Source: Liopterus haemorrhoidalis (Eukaryota > Arthropoda > Insecta > Coleoptera > Dytiscidae). Taken from it: a stretch of 64,000 bases of DNA. Location: positions 17,052,980 to 17,116,979 of the forward strand of contig OZ020623.1 in the NCBI GenBank assembly GCA_963971575.1, read 5' to 3'. Below, piece by piece: positions 18,320-31,090 of the stretch (position 1 is the first letter of the stretch; the number at the start of each line of letters is the position of its first letter). The notes beneath the pieces are model-generated. The model was not told where the DNA came from, searched no databases, and worked only from the letters and a program-made list of their open reading frames with translations. Both the position numbers and the translations under genes were made by a program.

Positions 18320-21300
18320 GTATGAAATTGTTCTTACGAGTAAACTTTAGATTAAGTTTTTATAGTGGTGTTCCCAATAGCACTCAAATATTCATTCTAT
18401 TGAAAAAATGCAGGGAATAAAACTTTTTTTATGGTTTTTGTATATAATTGGTTTAGTAATAAGTAATATTGATAATTATTTACGAGAAGCTTTAAAAAAT
18501 TATTTATAAATAAAGTTTTCAATATACCTGTAATGATTTTTATTATTGTTTTTTATGTTTTTATGTACATTGGCATATTTAATTTTGTAAATTATGTTAT
18601 GATTTTGTCAAAAAAAATATATATATACTTTTACATTAACTATATATTTTGTATATTTTGATGCTCTTGATGCAATTTGATCCAATTGTGATATTTTGCC
18701 CTAGGTAATTTTACTGTGATTCTTTTTATTTATTCTATTTTATTTTATTTTATTTTACTTATTTTATTTATTTATTTATCTACAAATTTTTTAATAATTT
18801 CTACTACTTAGTTTAAAGTTGCTTTTCAAGGAAACACTATCTGTTATAGTTTTTAGAATTGTATGCCTTTAAACAAACAATATCAAAAGTGACGTCAGCA
18901 GCACTATCGCCGGTGAGCTTTTGTCGAACTAGTCTATGCCTGGGCCACACTTGCGTTATAAGCTTCGCCGATAATTGCGCGCTATATAAATTCGTGCTAA
19001 ACTGCATCTATCGATATCGTGCTAAAACGCTACTTGTGGCCATACCTGCGTTTTCGCAATATTTATTTTGCTGTAAATTAAATAAAATTATGGTGTACAG
19101 TCTGTTCCAAACGGTTAAGCGGAACTAGATTTTGCAATCTAGTTACTTTCATCGTTTAAATCGTGCCTTTCGGCCGTTTTGTTTAAGCTTTGTAAATCAT
19201 ACTTACAATAAAAAAATTTTGGTTAAGGTTAATATCATTTTAAAATGTCATTTTCTTTATATTTTGATTTTTTGTGTCATTCTTAATACAAATGTCCCAT
19301 TTATTTATTTTTTTTTCATTAAAATATCTAAAAAAAATATTTAATTTTGACATATGTCATTCGTTTCCATGGTTTCATTGTTGCAATTTTAAATTTTGAC
19401 ATCCCAACGTGAAAAATGAAATAACCCAAGCAAGGTCCCTTCTCGTGACAACCTAAAAGAACTAAATTCCCATTTAGTTCCGCTTCACCGTTTGGAACAG
19501 ACTGTATATCCATCATAACTGCATCATAAAATTATTTTTTACATTTAATTTTACAAATTCAAACATAATCTTACTTGATTTTGACACAAATAAGTTGTAA
19601 AGAAATATGTATAACATAACCTCAAATGATGCCGGATAAACAACAATACGCGCCAACAGAACATACTACGCTCTGCGCTAGTATGTTCTTATGCCTGGGC
19701 TACACCTGCATCTATCGTCGCTAAACTTCGGTTTAACGTGACATACACGCTAATGTGGCCAGCTACTATCGGTTTGCGTTCACAATATTAGCAGTGCGCG
19801 CCACTAGACACATGACGATAACTGAAGTGGCGGTTTTAGAGCGCACATCAAAGGAACTTAGCGCAGAGCGTAGTATGTTCTGTTGGCGTGTATCCGTTGT
19901 TTATCCGGCATCATTTCAGGTTATGTTATACATATTTCTTTACAACTTATTTGTGTCAAAATCAGATAAGATTATGTTTGAATTTGTAAAATTAAATGTA
20001 AAAAATAATTTTAGGGTGCAGTTATGATGGATATACACCATAATTTTATTTAATTTACAGCAAAATAAATACGCTTGTACCTTGTAAACGTAAATAAAGT
20101 GTAGCGGCGAAAACGCAGATATGGCCACAAGTTGCGCTTTAGCACGATATCGATAGATGCAGTTTACCACGAATTTGTATAGCGCGCAATTATCGGCAAA
20201 GCTTATAACGCAAGTGTGGCCCAGGCATTAAAGTTCCTTTGATGTGCGCTCTAAAACCGCCACTTCAGTTATCGTCATATGTCTAGTGGCGCGCACTGCT
20301 AATATTGTGAACGCAAACCGATAGTAGCTGGCCACATTAGCGTTTATGTCACGTTAAACCGAAGTTTAGCGACGATAGATGCAGGTGTAGCCCAGGCATT
20401 ACAAATATTTCATTTGTACATTGCCGGAGTATACTGAATAACTTTATTTTCAATGAAGACGACGTACCAAGTGCGAAATTCTATTATGTTAAAATAGAAA
20501 ATCATTCTATTCAACAATTAAAAGGGTGATTAGATGTCGAGCACTACAAAAAAATAAAATAAACATGGTTTTAATAGAGAAGTAAGGTTTAAATGCACAT
20601 CGAATTTTTATAATAATAATAATAAATTATCTATATTATTTTACTAAAAATTATAAATTCGTTTACGAAAAGTTAAGTTCGTTCTACATTATACTTTTTT
20701 CAATACTATCCAACTCTGACGTCATTTCAACTTTTGATACTACAGAATATAGTGGGGAAAAAAATAAGAGACAACGATATCTTCCATCTTTTATTACTTT
20801 GTGATGCTCTTCACTGCCAACTTAAAAAATTCAAAAATTCTAGGTTCAGGTGACAGACAACAGTTTGGTTATAGACATAGAAGCAATTCTATTACCCAAT
20901 TTATAAATACTGTTTAATTGTGCTAAGTTTATATTTAATTATATTTTCTAAATAAACTTCTTATCAAATTAATAAACTTCTTAAGGTTAAGTTGTAAACA
21001 AAAACTAAAAAGTTGGTAGTTGGTACGACTGAGAAGTATACAACTGTCATCCAAAAACTTGACCGGAGGTAGTTTTGAAAATAGTGCAGTTTGTAGTGTA
21101 GCATCGAAAGTTGGAAGGAAGTATTGTGTTTCACATTATACTTTTTACGTCAATACTACGCAAACAATGTGTAGTGCTTCGCAAAAAAGTACAATATAAA
21201 ACGGACTTTACTTTGTTCGTATCAGGAAAGCAACTGTTTGTCAGAATAGTTGGTCTGTCGCTGATGGTCACTGTCGCTACTATCGATTTTAAATTGGATA

Positions 21301-24300
21301 TCGTCTGCAAGAGTTCATATACACATAATTTATGCAAGGTCAAGATCGGAAATCCCTTCGTAAAATGTTTATAATCTATTATTGTTTTCCTAATTCTGCT
21401 GTCCTAGATTTTTACTAACTAAACCTAACCTAATTACCTAAATTGATCGTATTTACTAGAGTTTATTACATTTTTTTTAATGTGCTAAGTTTGGGGGAAA
21501 ATAAAGTATTGTGTACCTAAAAACTAGGTAATTACGTCAGGTTTAGTTAGTAAAAATCTAGGACAGCAGAATTAGGAAACGATAATAGATAATAAACATT
21601 TTACGAAGCGATTTCCGATCTTGACCTTGCATAAGTTATATGTATATGAACTCGTGCGATATAGTCTATTGTCAGGAAATACTCTTATTTGATTGGCTAA
21701 ATGTAAAATATGTACAAAGATCTGCAGAACGTATTAATGTTGGCGTGAATTAACGCTGGAAAGGTCACGCTGAGGTTTGAAAATACTGACTTAACATTCG
21801 ATCGTAACTATGTTGAGCGTTATCTACCGTCTTCCGGGTGTATTCTGTAAGAAATGCGTTAAAATTAGCGTCAGGTTAATATTTTTATTTTAACTCCATG
21901 TCTAACGTCATTATCAAAAAATGCTATTCTGTAAGAGCATTTGTTAAGGTAAGCGTTAATACAATATTTATTAACGCGAGGCGTTAACTCACCTTGTAGA
22001 GAGGCTAATATTAACTGCACACGCATGCGCTGTTACGTTGAATTTTAACAGGAGTATTTATTTAGTGAATGGTGTTGAATTAATTATTCAGTGGCGAAAT
22101 TTATTTTAAAAATGGAACAGAAATGTTTGGTCCTCTGATACTCATTATAACTGGTTTCCACAGTGTATTAAATAAAAATATAACTTTATTCAACTTCTGT
22201 TTAGTCAATTTATATACTACATTGTATTATAACAGTTTATCTAATTTTTTAATAATATGTGAATTATATGTTCATTCTATTTTTAAAAAGGTGTTCGGTG
22301 ATATTAATTATTAAATTTGATTTATTACGCTATTTCTACCCTGGAATAACACTATTGTGATCGTCATTATCAATCTCATCAATTGTTTCTTCAAATAATA
22401 CGCCATTAAAATGTACTGCGATATTTTGAAACACGGCGGAGGCATAAGTGAAGTTTTGTAGCTTTCAGATGATTATAATTTTAAGTTCTGTGTCTCAACA
22501 AAAACCAAAACTGCTCACAAATTCTCCATTTACTTCCTTTCTATACAATTACTTGAACTTGCGTCTGGGTTACTTGTATAACAAAAATTATGAAACTTCA
22601 TTCTTATCTCTACTGTAAAGAATTCACTTTAAAAAGTAATAGAAAGTTGATTAATATTCCTACCGTCTTGTGTTTTTTTTTATTTATTTATTTTTTTTTT
22701 AAATAACACCATTATCTTAAATAGGATCAGCCATTTTTGCAAACTAAACACTAGCGTTACTTTTAAAGCCACCGTTTCAGCAGGCGCTTATTGTAGAACG
22801 TTAACTGGCTATCTTAACGCCGCCGCGCTATAATTTTAACACATATATGTTTAGCACTTACGAATAGCATTTAGGTTAAAAATGGTGTTAAAAAAATTAA
22901 CGGCAGTTTCTGACGCTTAGATTTTAACATCATGCTTAGAGAATAGACCCGCATGTAACTTAACGCCAGTTTTCAGAATCCCACTGATTATGGAATTTTA
23001 AAGAAATGTTATGAAAATAAACTAATAAACAGCTTAGCAAACAAAGGTCATGAAAAAATCTGTAAATGATTCATGAAATTAGAAACCCTATTGTTCCTTT
23101 AGTATTCCTCGAAAGAACGTAATTAAATAAAATCTATAAGTTATTAATTTGCAATTATCTGAGAACAGACAATGCATTGTAATGGTAATCTTAAAGTAAA
23201 GTTATATTATTACTACTATGACTAAGCTGCATTAGTAGATGCATTTATTGCAGCAATTTTTTAAAATACATTAGAAAGTTGAAATTTGGCATGCTTATAC
23301 AACTTTTTGACCCACATATAGGAAAACTATAGACAGTTCAGAAAAATAAAGCGCGGGATAAATATAAACAAATATGTTTAAAAAAAAAAATAGTAGTAAA
23401 TATTTTAAAAAAATTTTGAATGGCATACCAATTGAAACCTCTTAATGCGTGGATCAACAAACAAATTTTTATTTTTGAAAAATCATTTTTTTTTTATTGA
23501 ATTTTGGCCAAAAATGTGTCAAAAAACTTTTGTCCCTCACTCTATCTCTCAAAGAGATTGATCTAAAAATCTAAAAAAATCTCCGTAATGAACATTGACG
23601 GGAACCGAAATAGTTCAACAGGAATTTTTGATCAGATAAATTTTTCAAAAAATGTCAATATTTTTGTGTCGTTGATAAAAAAAAAAAAAAAAAAAATTAT
23701 TGTCTGGTCACATCAAAAGAAAGCTCTTAAGACGTAGATTATGGAATAATTGATGATAGTTTTTTGAAATTCGTTTCTTTTATCACGTATTTAGCCAAAA
23801 ATGTGCAAAAGTTCTTGTCCCGCACCCGTTTACCAAAGAGGGTTAAACCAAAAACCTGAAAAAATTATAGGTAATGTTTATAGATCTGACCCGGAAACGC
23901 ACGGGAGGAATTTTTGATCAGATTGTGTTTTTGGAAAATATGGCAGTTTTTGTGTTGAAAAAATTAATTATTTTTTTAATTCATGGTTAAATTATGGCTA
24001 ATAATGTTATGGATTTTTTATATTTATAGCTAAGATAGTGCGTCTATTTTTTTTTTTTAATTAAAAATATTAAATAAGTTATATATTTTTTTAATAGTTG
24101 CGAACTGAGTTATTCACTCCACATCACACTACACTCTACACTGTAAAATATTTCTTATTAATTAATTAATTAAGACTTAAATACAAAGAAAATGCAGAAA
24201 AAAACGCTGGGATTTTTGGCAAATTATTTAAATATTGTTTTAAAAAAAATAAATGGAAGCTCTGGGTTCTTAAATAACGAATAAAAGTGATCATCAAATA

Positions 24301-27300
24301 AACTGTTGATTTTGATGTGATAAATATACCTAGACATCCAGTATTATGTTGACTTCTTACACCTGTTAAATACCTGCAAAACCCTAAAATGTGTAAAAAT
24401 TCACACTTCACTTTAATTTTTTTATTCAACCATTCAAGCACCACCCCTATCGCCATTCTGAGCTCGCCATTTTATAATACTAACCATATTTTTATATATT
24501 TTTTAAATAAATTTATTTTTCAGCAACAATGTCAACCACATCTTACCGAAACAGTGAAACCATCTGTCGAAGGAATATGTTCAAAAATCTACAGTTTATC
24601 CTCCGAACATGCCCGAAAAATAAAAGACAAAATTAACTCGATATTAAAGGAAAATGGTTTAGCTGAATTACCACCACCGGTTCCTGTTCCAAACACTAGA
24701 AAAGTATGGTGTTATCCTGTACAACTTGCAGTTCCGTGCCCGAGATTACCCGTCGTTGAGTATTTACCAGAAAGAGATCAGGCTATGTTACGATATCATG
24801 GCGATACAATGGTTATCAACACTACACATCTGCAGAAATTGGTACTGGTTTTATTAATTTGATTTGGTTTTGGATAATGGGAAAATTTAATAATGGTTTT
24901 TGAGCTTACAATTGGTAAATGTTAAATATAATATTTTAATATGGATTAAAATTTTTAGAAATAGAGTAGACTTGCGTTATACCCTTTTCACACTAGAACT
25001 TTGCGCATGCGTGCAGTGTTGGCAATTGAGAACTGGCACACTCGGATACGCAGTCTGGTGGTCAAATATTGTACTAGGCGCCTGTAGTACTGTTTGAACT
25101 TATTATAGTTATTATTCTAGTGTTGATTTTTTGTTAGAATGTAAAAAGTAACTGATACTATGCGAGTTTGTTCATTATATTTGTCGCAGAAAAACTAAAC
25201 TGCACTAATATATTAATAATAATAGCAAATAATATTAGCTGCTTCTGTCCAACTCAAACTAATTTTATTTCATGAGGCAATGAACATAATGCACTTGTTT
25301 ACAAACATAATCCATATATTGTAAATTCAGATGACCGACACTAAGATGTACCACATAAAATTAAATACCCGGCATTTAACACCTTCTCAACTACAAATTA
25401 CACTTCAATAAATCTACTGAAATTAAACTTTAAATACTGTAATTTGATGCCCACCTTCTGTTATATACCTCAATACATGTGTAGCACGTAAAAATTAAAA
25501 AATTTCGCAAATATTTACTCGCATTTTCATAAAATAAAAATGTACTGTGCTTAAATTAACCTGTTCGCTGTTAGCATATTGACAGCTGAATACTAGACAC
25601 GACAGTCATATTGCCATGGAGTTACAGCTCCGCCAACGGTAGTATCACTTCTCAATAATAAAATGTAATATATAAATTTTAAAAATTTAAATTTAATATC
25701 AATTTATTAAATTAGTTTATTTAAAAGAAATATAGAAATAAGTAATATTCATTTAATTTCTATTGTGTTTATAGTTTTAATATATAAATGTAGTTTAAAT
25801 TTAATGTAGCAATATTTATTTTCACTTTTTGCCGATCGTCAACATATATAAGGGAGGTATTGTGATCATACCGATTTTGACATTTCGAGATTTCGATGGA
25901 TCTCCAGGAATTGAGGTCCCTATATAACGTTTTGTCGGTCTGTCTGTCGGTCTGTCCGTCCGGCTGTCCGTCCGGCTGTCCGTCCGTCGGTCTGTGTACA
26001 CGTGCAGGTCAAATTCGGCTAAAAGGATTTTTATGAAACTTCACATTTAAGCTCTTGACATCAATGGGACGAGTTGATCAACTTTTGGTAAAAATCGGTT
26101 AACTAAAAATGGGAGTTTACTCATGTCGGTTTTAAGATTTTTGAGAATATTTCACAACATAGAAATATTTCGAAAAAATTTATTTAACAAAAGTTGCTAT
26201 AAAAGCAATAACTAACAGCTTTTATTTGAGACATTTTTTGATAAAGCAGCATAAATTATACCAGTACTTTGTGATCGCGGTCGGTCCTGTGGTGGCCACA
26301 GCTGATTTTTTCTGTTTTAGTTATCATCCATTGTATGGATATTTTTAAAAATTTTAATTCAGGTGGTCAATGAATTGGCGTCCTACACCACCATGTTATA
26401 AACGCATACACAGCGATACACAATTTTAATTGGGCTAACGTGAAGGAAAATAAAGTACTATCTAAAAAGGTAATTAGTTTAGGTTTAGTTAGTAAAACTC
26501 TAGGACAGCAGAAGCCGAAAGGCCCAAGTAAGCTTAAAGGAGTTTGTGTGAAAAAAAAAAATAAATAAATAAGGTATACACTTTACAAAATAAAACAACA
26601 AAGAAATAAAGGTAAAACTACAAAATTACATCCTACACCACCATTTTCACAAACTTCTGCTGTCCTAGATTTTACTAGTTAAACCTAACCTAACTATCCA
26701 GTTTTTAGGTGCTCACTATATTATTTTCCCCCATATTAGTCCAATTAAAATTGTGTAACATTGTTTATGCATTTATAATAAAGAGCCAACGGAGAGGCCG
26801 AGCTCGTTAAATCGCTGTTTTGACTTGTAACAACAGTCTGAATTGTGAGGTTGCTAGTTCAAGTCTCTGTTGGTGATATTATTCGGGCGGGAATAATATG
26901 TTTACATTACTCCCATTTTCACAACCATTTACCCCACATCCAGGTGTAAGAGCTCGCCCCCTGGCACCGGCGATTAGCCTCGTTGCAGAAACAGGTCGAT
27001 GTAAAATAAATAAAAATAATTAAAATATAATAAAGAAGTGGTGTAGGATGTTAAATTATGGTCCCCCATTTTTACTCTTTAATCAGCTGTGAAAGTAATA
27101 TTATTATTTATTATTAAATACCAGCATATTTATTTAATTAGAATTATTTAACTGAAACTTAAGCATTATTATATAAATAATTTTAATTCTATTGTGATTT
27201 TAGTTTAAATTTACTTGTTGTAATTTCACTATAGTTGGCAACACTGCCTGGTGGGTTTGCTAAAGTAGAATAGTACCGAACTTTAAGCTAGGATGTTTAA

Positions 27301-30300
27301 GTTAGGCTGACTTTAAGAGCTAGTGTGAAAGTGTGCGACCTCGTTTTAATACAGCCTAACTTAAAGACAGAGATTTACGACTCAAGTTATATTACGTGAT
27401 ACGCGTTGCCAACCTAATATTTAAACTGAATTTGTGCTGTCAATATTTAATATTATAGACAAGAATACATTTTTTTTTCTTCGCCAAAAAATTACACTAG
27501 GCTAATGGAAGGTTACTAATGATAAATTTATTCAAATTTACCCTAAAGTGTAACTTATTACCTATAGACCTATCAACGGTAAGTCCGCCCTGAGTAGGAT
27601 CTGGGCAGGTTGTGTCAAAAGGTTTAAATGGGTGAAATAAGAACAATGATTCTTTTTCTCACGACCGGTTGTAAAACCGACTTTATGTACCTAGTTTTTG
27701 ACATATAAAGTGTCACTTTATAGGGAAATTTTTGAACTTTATTTCCTCAATAAATTGACAGATGTAAAAAAGATGAGTTCCATAATTATTTATTATATAT
27801 TGTAAAAAATATTACTAGAATTTACAACATTAATATAGTGACTTCATTTACCAAATTACTAATTACATTATTAACTGACTCAAAATTTATGCTTTTTGAA
27901 GTTGAAGGTTCATTTCCAAGTAAAATAGTACTGGTTCTGTGTAATTACCTTCACTCTTATCACAACATTTTCTGAAATCTGTATATACCTATTCATACCA
28001 TCTCTTTGATTGTGTAGGCAATAATTCGGCAGTTGCCTCCATTGCAACTGACGCAATATCTGGTTGTGTCCCGATAACGTTCTCGTCGCCATCACCACTG
28101 TTTATTTCCATTTTTAAATTATTTATAGTGTTATTGAGTACATTTTAACAAATCTTCACAATGTATAAATTTAAAATACTTAGGCCCGGTCTTTCCACCT
28201 TCAGATAAAGTCCCAGGTAACTATCTGACAGATAAGGTTATTTGTAACTTCATCTGCTGAGTAAATGTCAATACCAGTCAGTGAATCCAATACGTCAGTC
28301 TCATTATCCGTTAGATAACTATCCGATAGCTACATTTGTATAGAAAGAAGGGATGACATTTACTCAGCAGATGAAGTTAAAAATAACCTTATCTGTCAGA
28401 TAGTTACCTGGGACTTTATCTGAAGGTGGAAAGACCGGGCCTTATTCAATATTGGCACATTCAACGTGACATAAACAAATTTTATTTTTCATAATATAAA
28501 CAAGTATTTGAAAATTATATGAAATCAAATTTCAAATTGATTAAATAAATTTTTGCATGCATCTAGATAAATAAATACAACCTCAAATGTGCAAAAGTTG
28601 ACAATTAACATAATTTTTTTTTGTAGGAACATCTTTACCGATACAGTTGTTTTGATGATAAAAAATTCGAATTATTCATTCCGAGGGTATGGTCTTTACT
28701 CAAAAGATATCACACTTTCCTAGGAACAACCTCGAATGGTATGGAAGCACAAGATACGCAGGCTTCTCTGCCAATAACAGTGTTCGAATGTCTACATAGA
28801 ATGTTCGGAGTTACTTTCGAATGTTTCTCGTCACCGCTCAACTGTTATTTTAAACAGTATTCTTCAGCTTTTGCAGATACAGATTCGTACTTTGGATCAA
28901 GAGGGTGAGTAAAATAATATGAAGTTAAATATCTCGCTTATGATAATTAAAGTATCTAGATAAAAAAAGTGGTGTATAGGGGGTGTGGTTGTATTAAGCC
29001 CTAGCGTTCCTTGAATTAACAGTGGTAGTGTTAAAATTGTTATAATGTTATCGCTCAATAATAATAGATATCAGACAACAATTTTCTGTAATTTTTTAAA
29101 TATATTTGTGGGTTTCAAATAACTTTTATATTTATATAGTTTTGTGTAGAAATATTCAAATAATACGTCAACATTTTTTTTAACATGATTGTTTATAGCA
29201 GCGATTCCCAAACTACGCGAAAATATTCCAATATTCCTCCACCTGCGTTATTTAGAACAATGTCTAATTTAGTAAGGAAAAATTTAGTAGAAAAAAACCA
29301 TACGTCCCGAATTGTCCGGGACAGTCCCGAATTTCCACCTTGCGTCCCGAATATTTCAGAGGCAATATTTGTCACGAATTCAGGTTTTTTGTCCCGAATT
29401 TTAGAAAAGGTACTTAATTTCAATATTTATTTTTAATATATTTCAACTAAAATTATTTTTATTTTTTTAACAAAAAAAAAAATATATATCTACCGAAAGG
29501 GTATTTTCCTTGAAGAACAGCTTTTGGACAAATGACAAGACTCAACTTGATGTAGGCACATTAAAAGCAATATTATTGATTAAATTACAAAGAAAATTGT
29601 GCGGATTTTATAAAATGCTTCAAAGCAAAAAAGATCTACTCAAAAAGATCCACAGTTCGAAAAAATATAAAAAGTTTTCTACTATGAATGAGTAAATTTT
29701 GAACTTATTTAAAAAAATACGGTAATTTTAATAATATAAGTTAATTATTTGTGATTGGAAATTTTTATTTATTGTATATAATTTGTATTTAAAAAAATAA
29801 AATAAACAATTATATTTGAAGAATCAACATATTTTAGAACGTAGGTAGAAATATATCTTTCTGTTTGTTCGCTTAAAGAATGTAGAGTTCGAGGGGGCGC
29901 TGAGTAATTTTTTTTTTCTGAAAAAGGGGCTGTAGTGCAAATAAGTTTGAGAACCACTGATGTAAACAAATACACAAGTGACAGTTTACTGTCACTCTCG
30001 AGTGTTTTGCCGCATATGGCGCTGCGATCTTAAAAAGTTTCCCTTATAAAAAACTATGTGCGCTTAAACAAAACTGAACCGTATTTTATACCCTGATTTA
30101 ATCCCTTGCTTATAATTGATTTTTTTTTTCAGTCCGTTCCTCCAGTTGACATCAGTGTCTGGTTCTTTTGAATGTAATCCTCCATATTGCGAAGAATTAA
30201 TGGAAGCTACGGTGAATCATATGGAACATTTATTAGCTGATTCGGCAGAGCCATTGAGTTTTATAGTGTTCATGCCGGAATGGAGAGAACCAGCACCAAA

Positions 30301-31053
30301 TGCTTTACTTAAACTCGAAGCTAGCCATTTTAAACGGAAACAAGTTGTTGTACCAGCTTTTGAACATGAGTACAGACATGGGTACCAACATGTTTTAAAC
30401 AGGTAAAAATATTTTGTTTATTTATTATTGTCTATATTAATAAAATTAGAGGCTATATTATTTTTTTTTTCGGCCTCATATTTGGTTTCTACACGTTTTA
30501 GATGATTATAAAGCAATATCCTCAAGAAAACCAGTGGCGAAGGGAAACCTCCGCTAGACTTGCCCTCCCATAAAAAAATATTAAAAAAAAAAATGTAAAT
30601 TAAAAAAAATAATATTTAGATAAATCTTCAAAAATACATCAAATTATGTTCTATACAAATTTTTGTCCAAGGCTTGCTTTACTAGTTACGAATTAATTAT
30701 CATGACCATGGAAACGTTACATATAAGTATGAAAAAATTGAGACTTGGAAAAATTTTAAATAATTTTACCAAAATTTTTCGAAATTTTTCGTTTTATCAA
30801 AAAACGTCTCAAATAAAAGTTATTAGTTATTGCATTTATAGTAACTTTTGTTGAATAAATTTTTTCGAAATATTTTTCTGTTGCTAAATATTCGCAAAAA
30901 TCTTAAAATCGACACGAGTAAACTCCCATTTCTAGTCAACCGATTTTCATAAAAAACAATAGGGTTCTTCCTATTTAATAGGAGAATTTTTTAGTACCAG
31001 AACGAACTCTTTAAGTTAAACCGTTTTTGAGTTATCGTGTATACACACAGACA

Positions 31054-31090
<37 letters not shown>

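Noticed and set aside
19132..19344. 70-codon frame inside the 407-bp MITE (again at 37098-37307)
   Set aside because: The two copies end differently after indels and the composition is that of translated AT-rich repeat DNA.
26782..26870. Functional tRNA gene
   Set aside because: The anticodon loop is too long and irregular, and the unit continues into a SINE body and A-rich tail.
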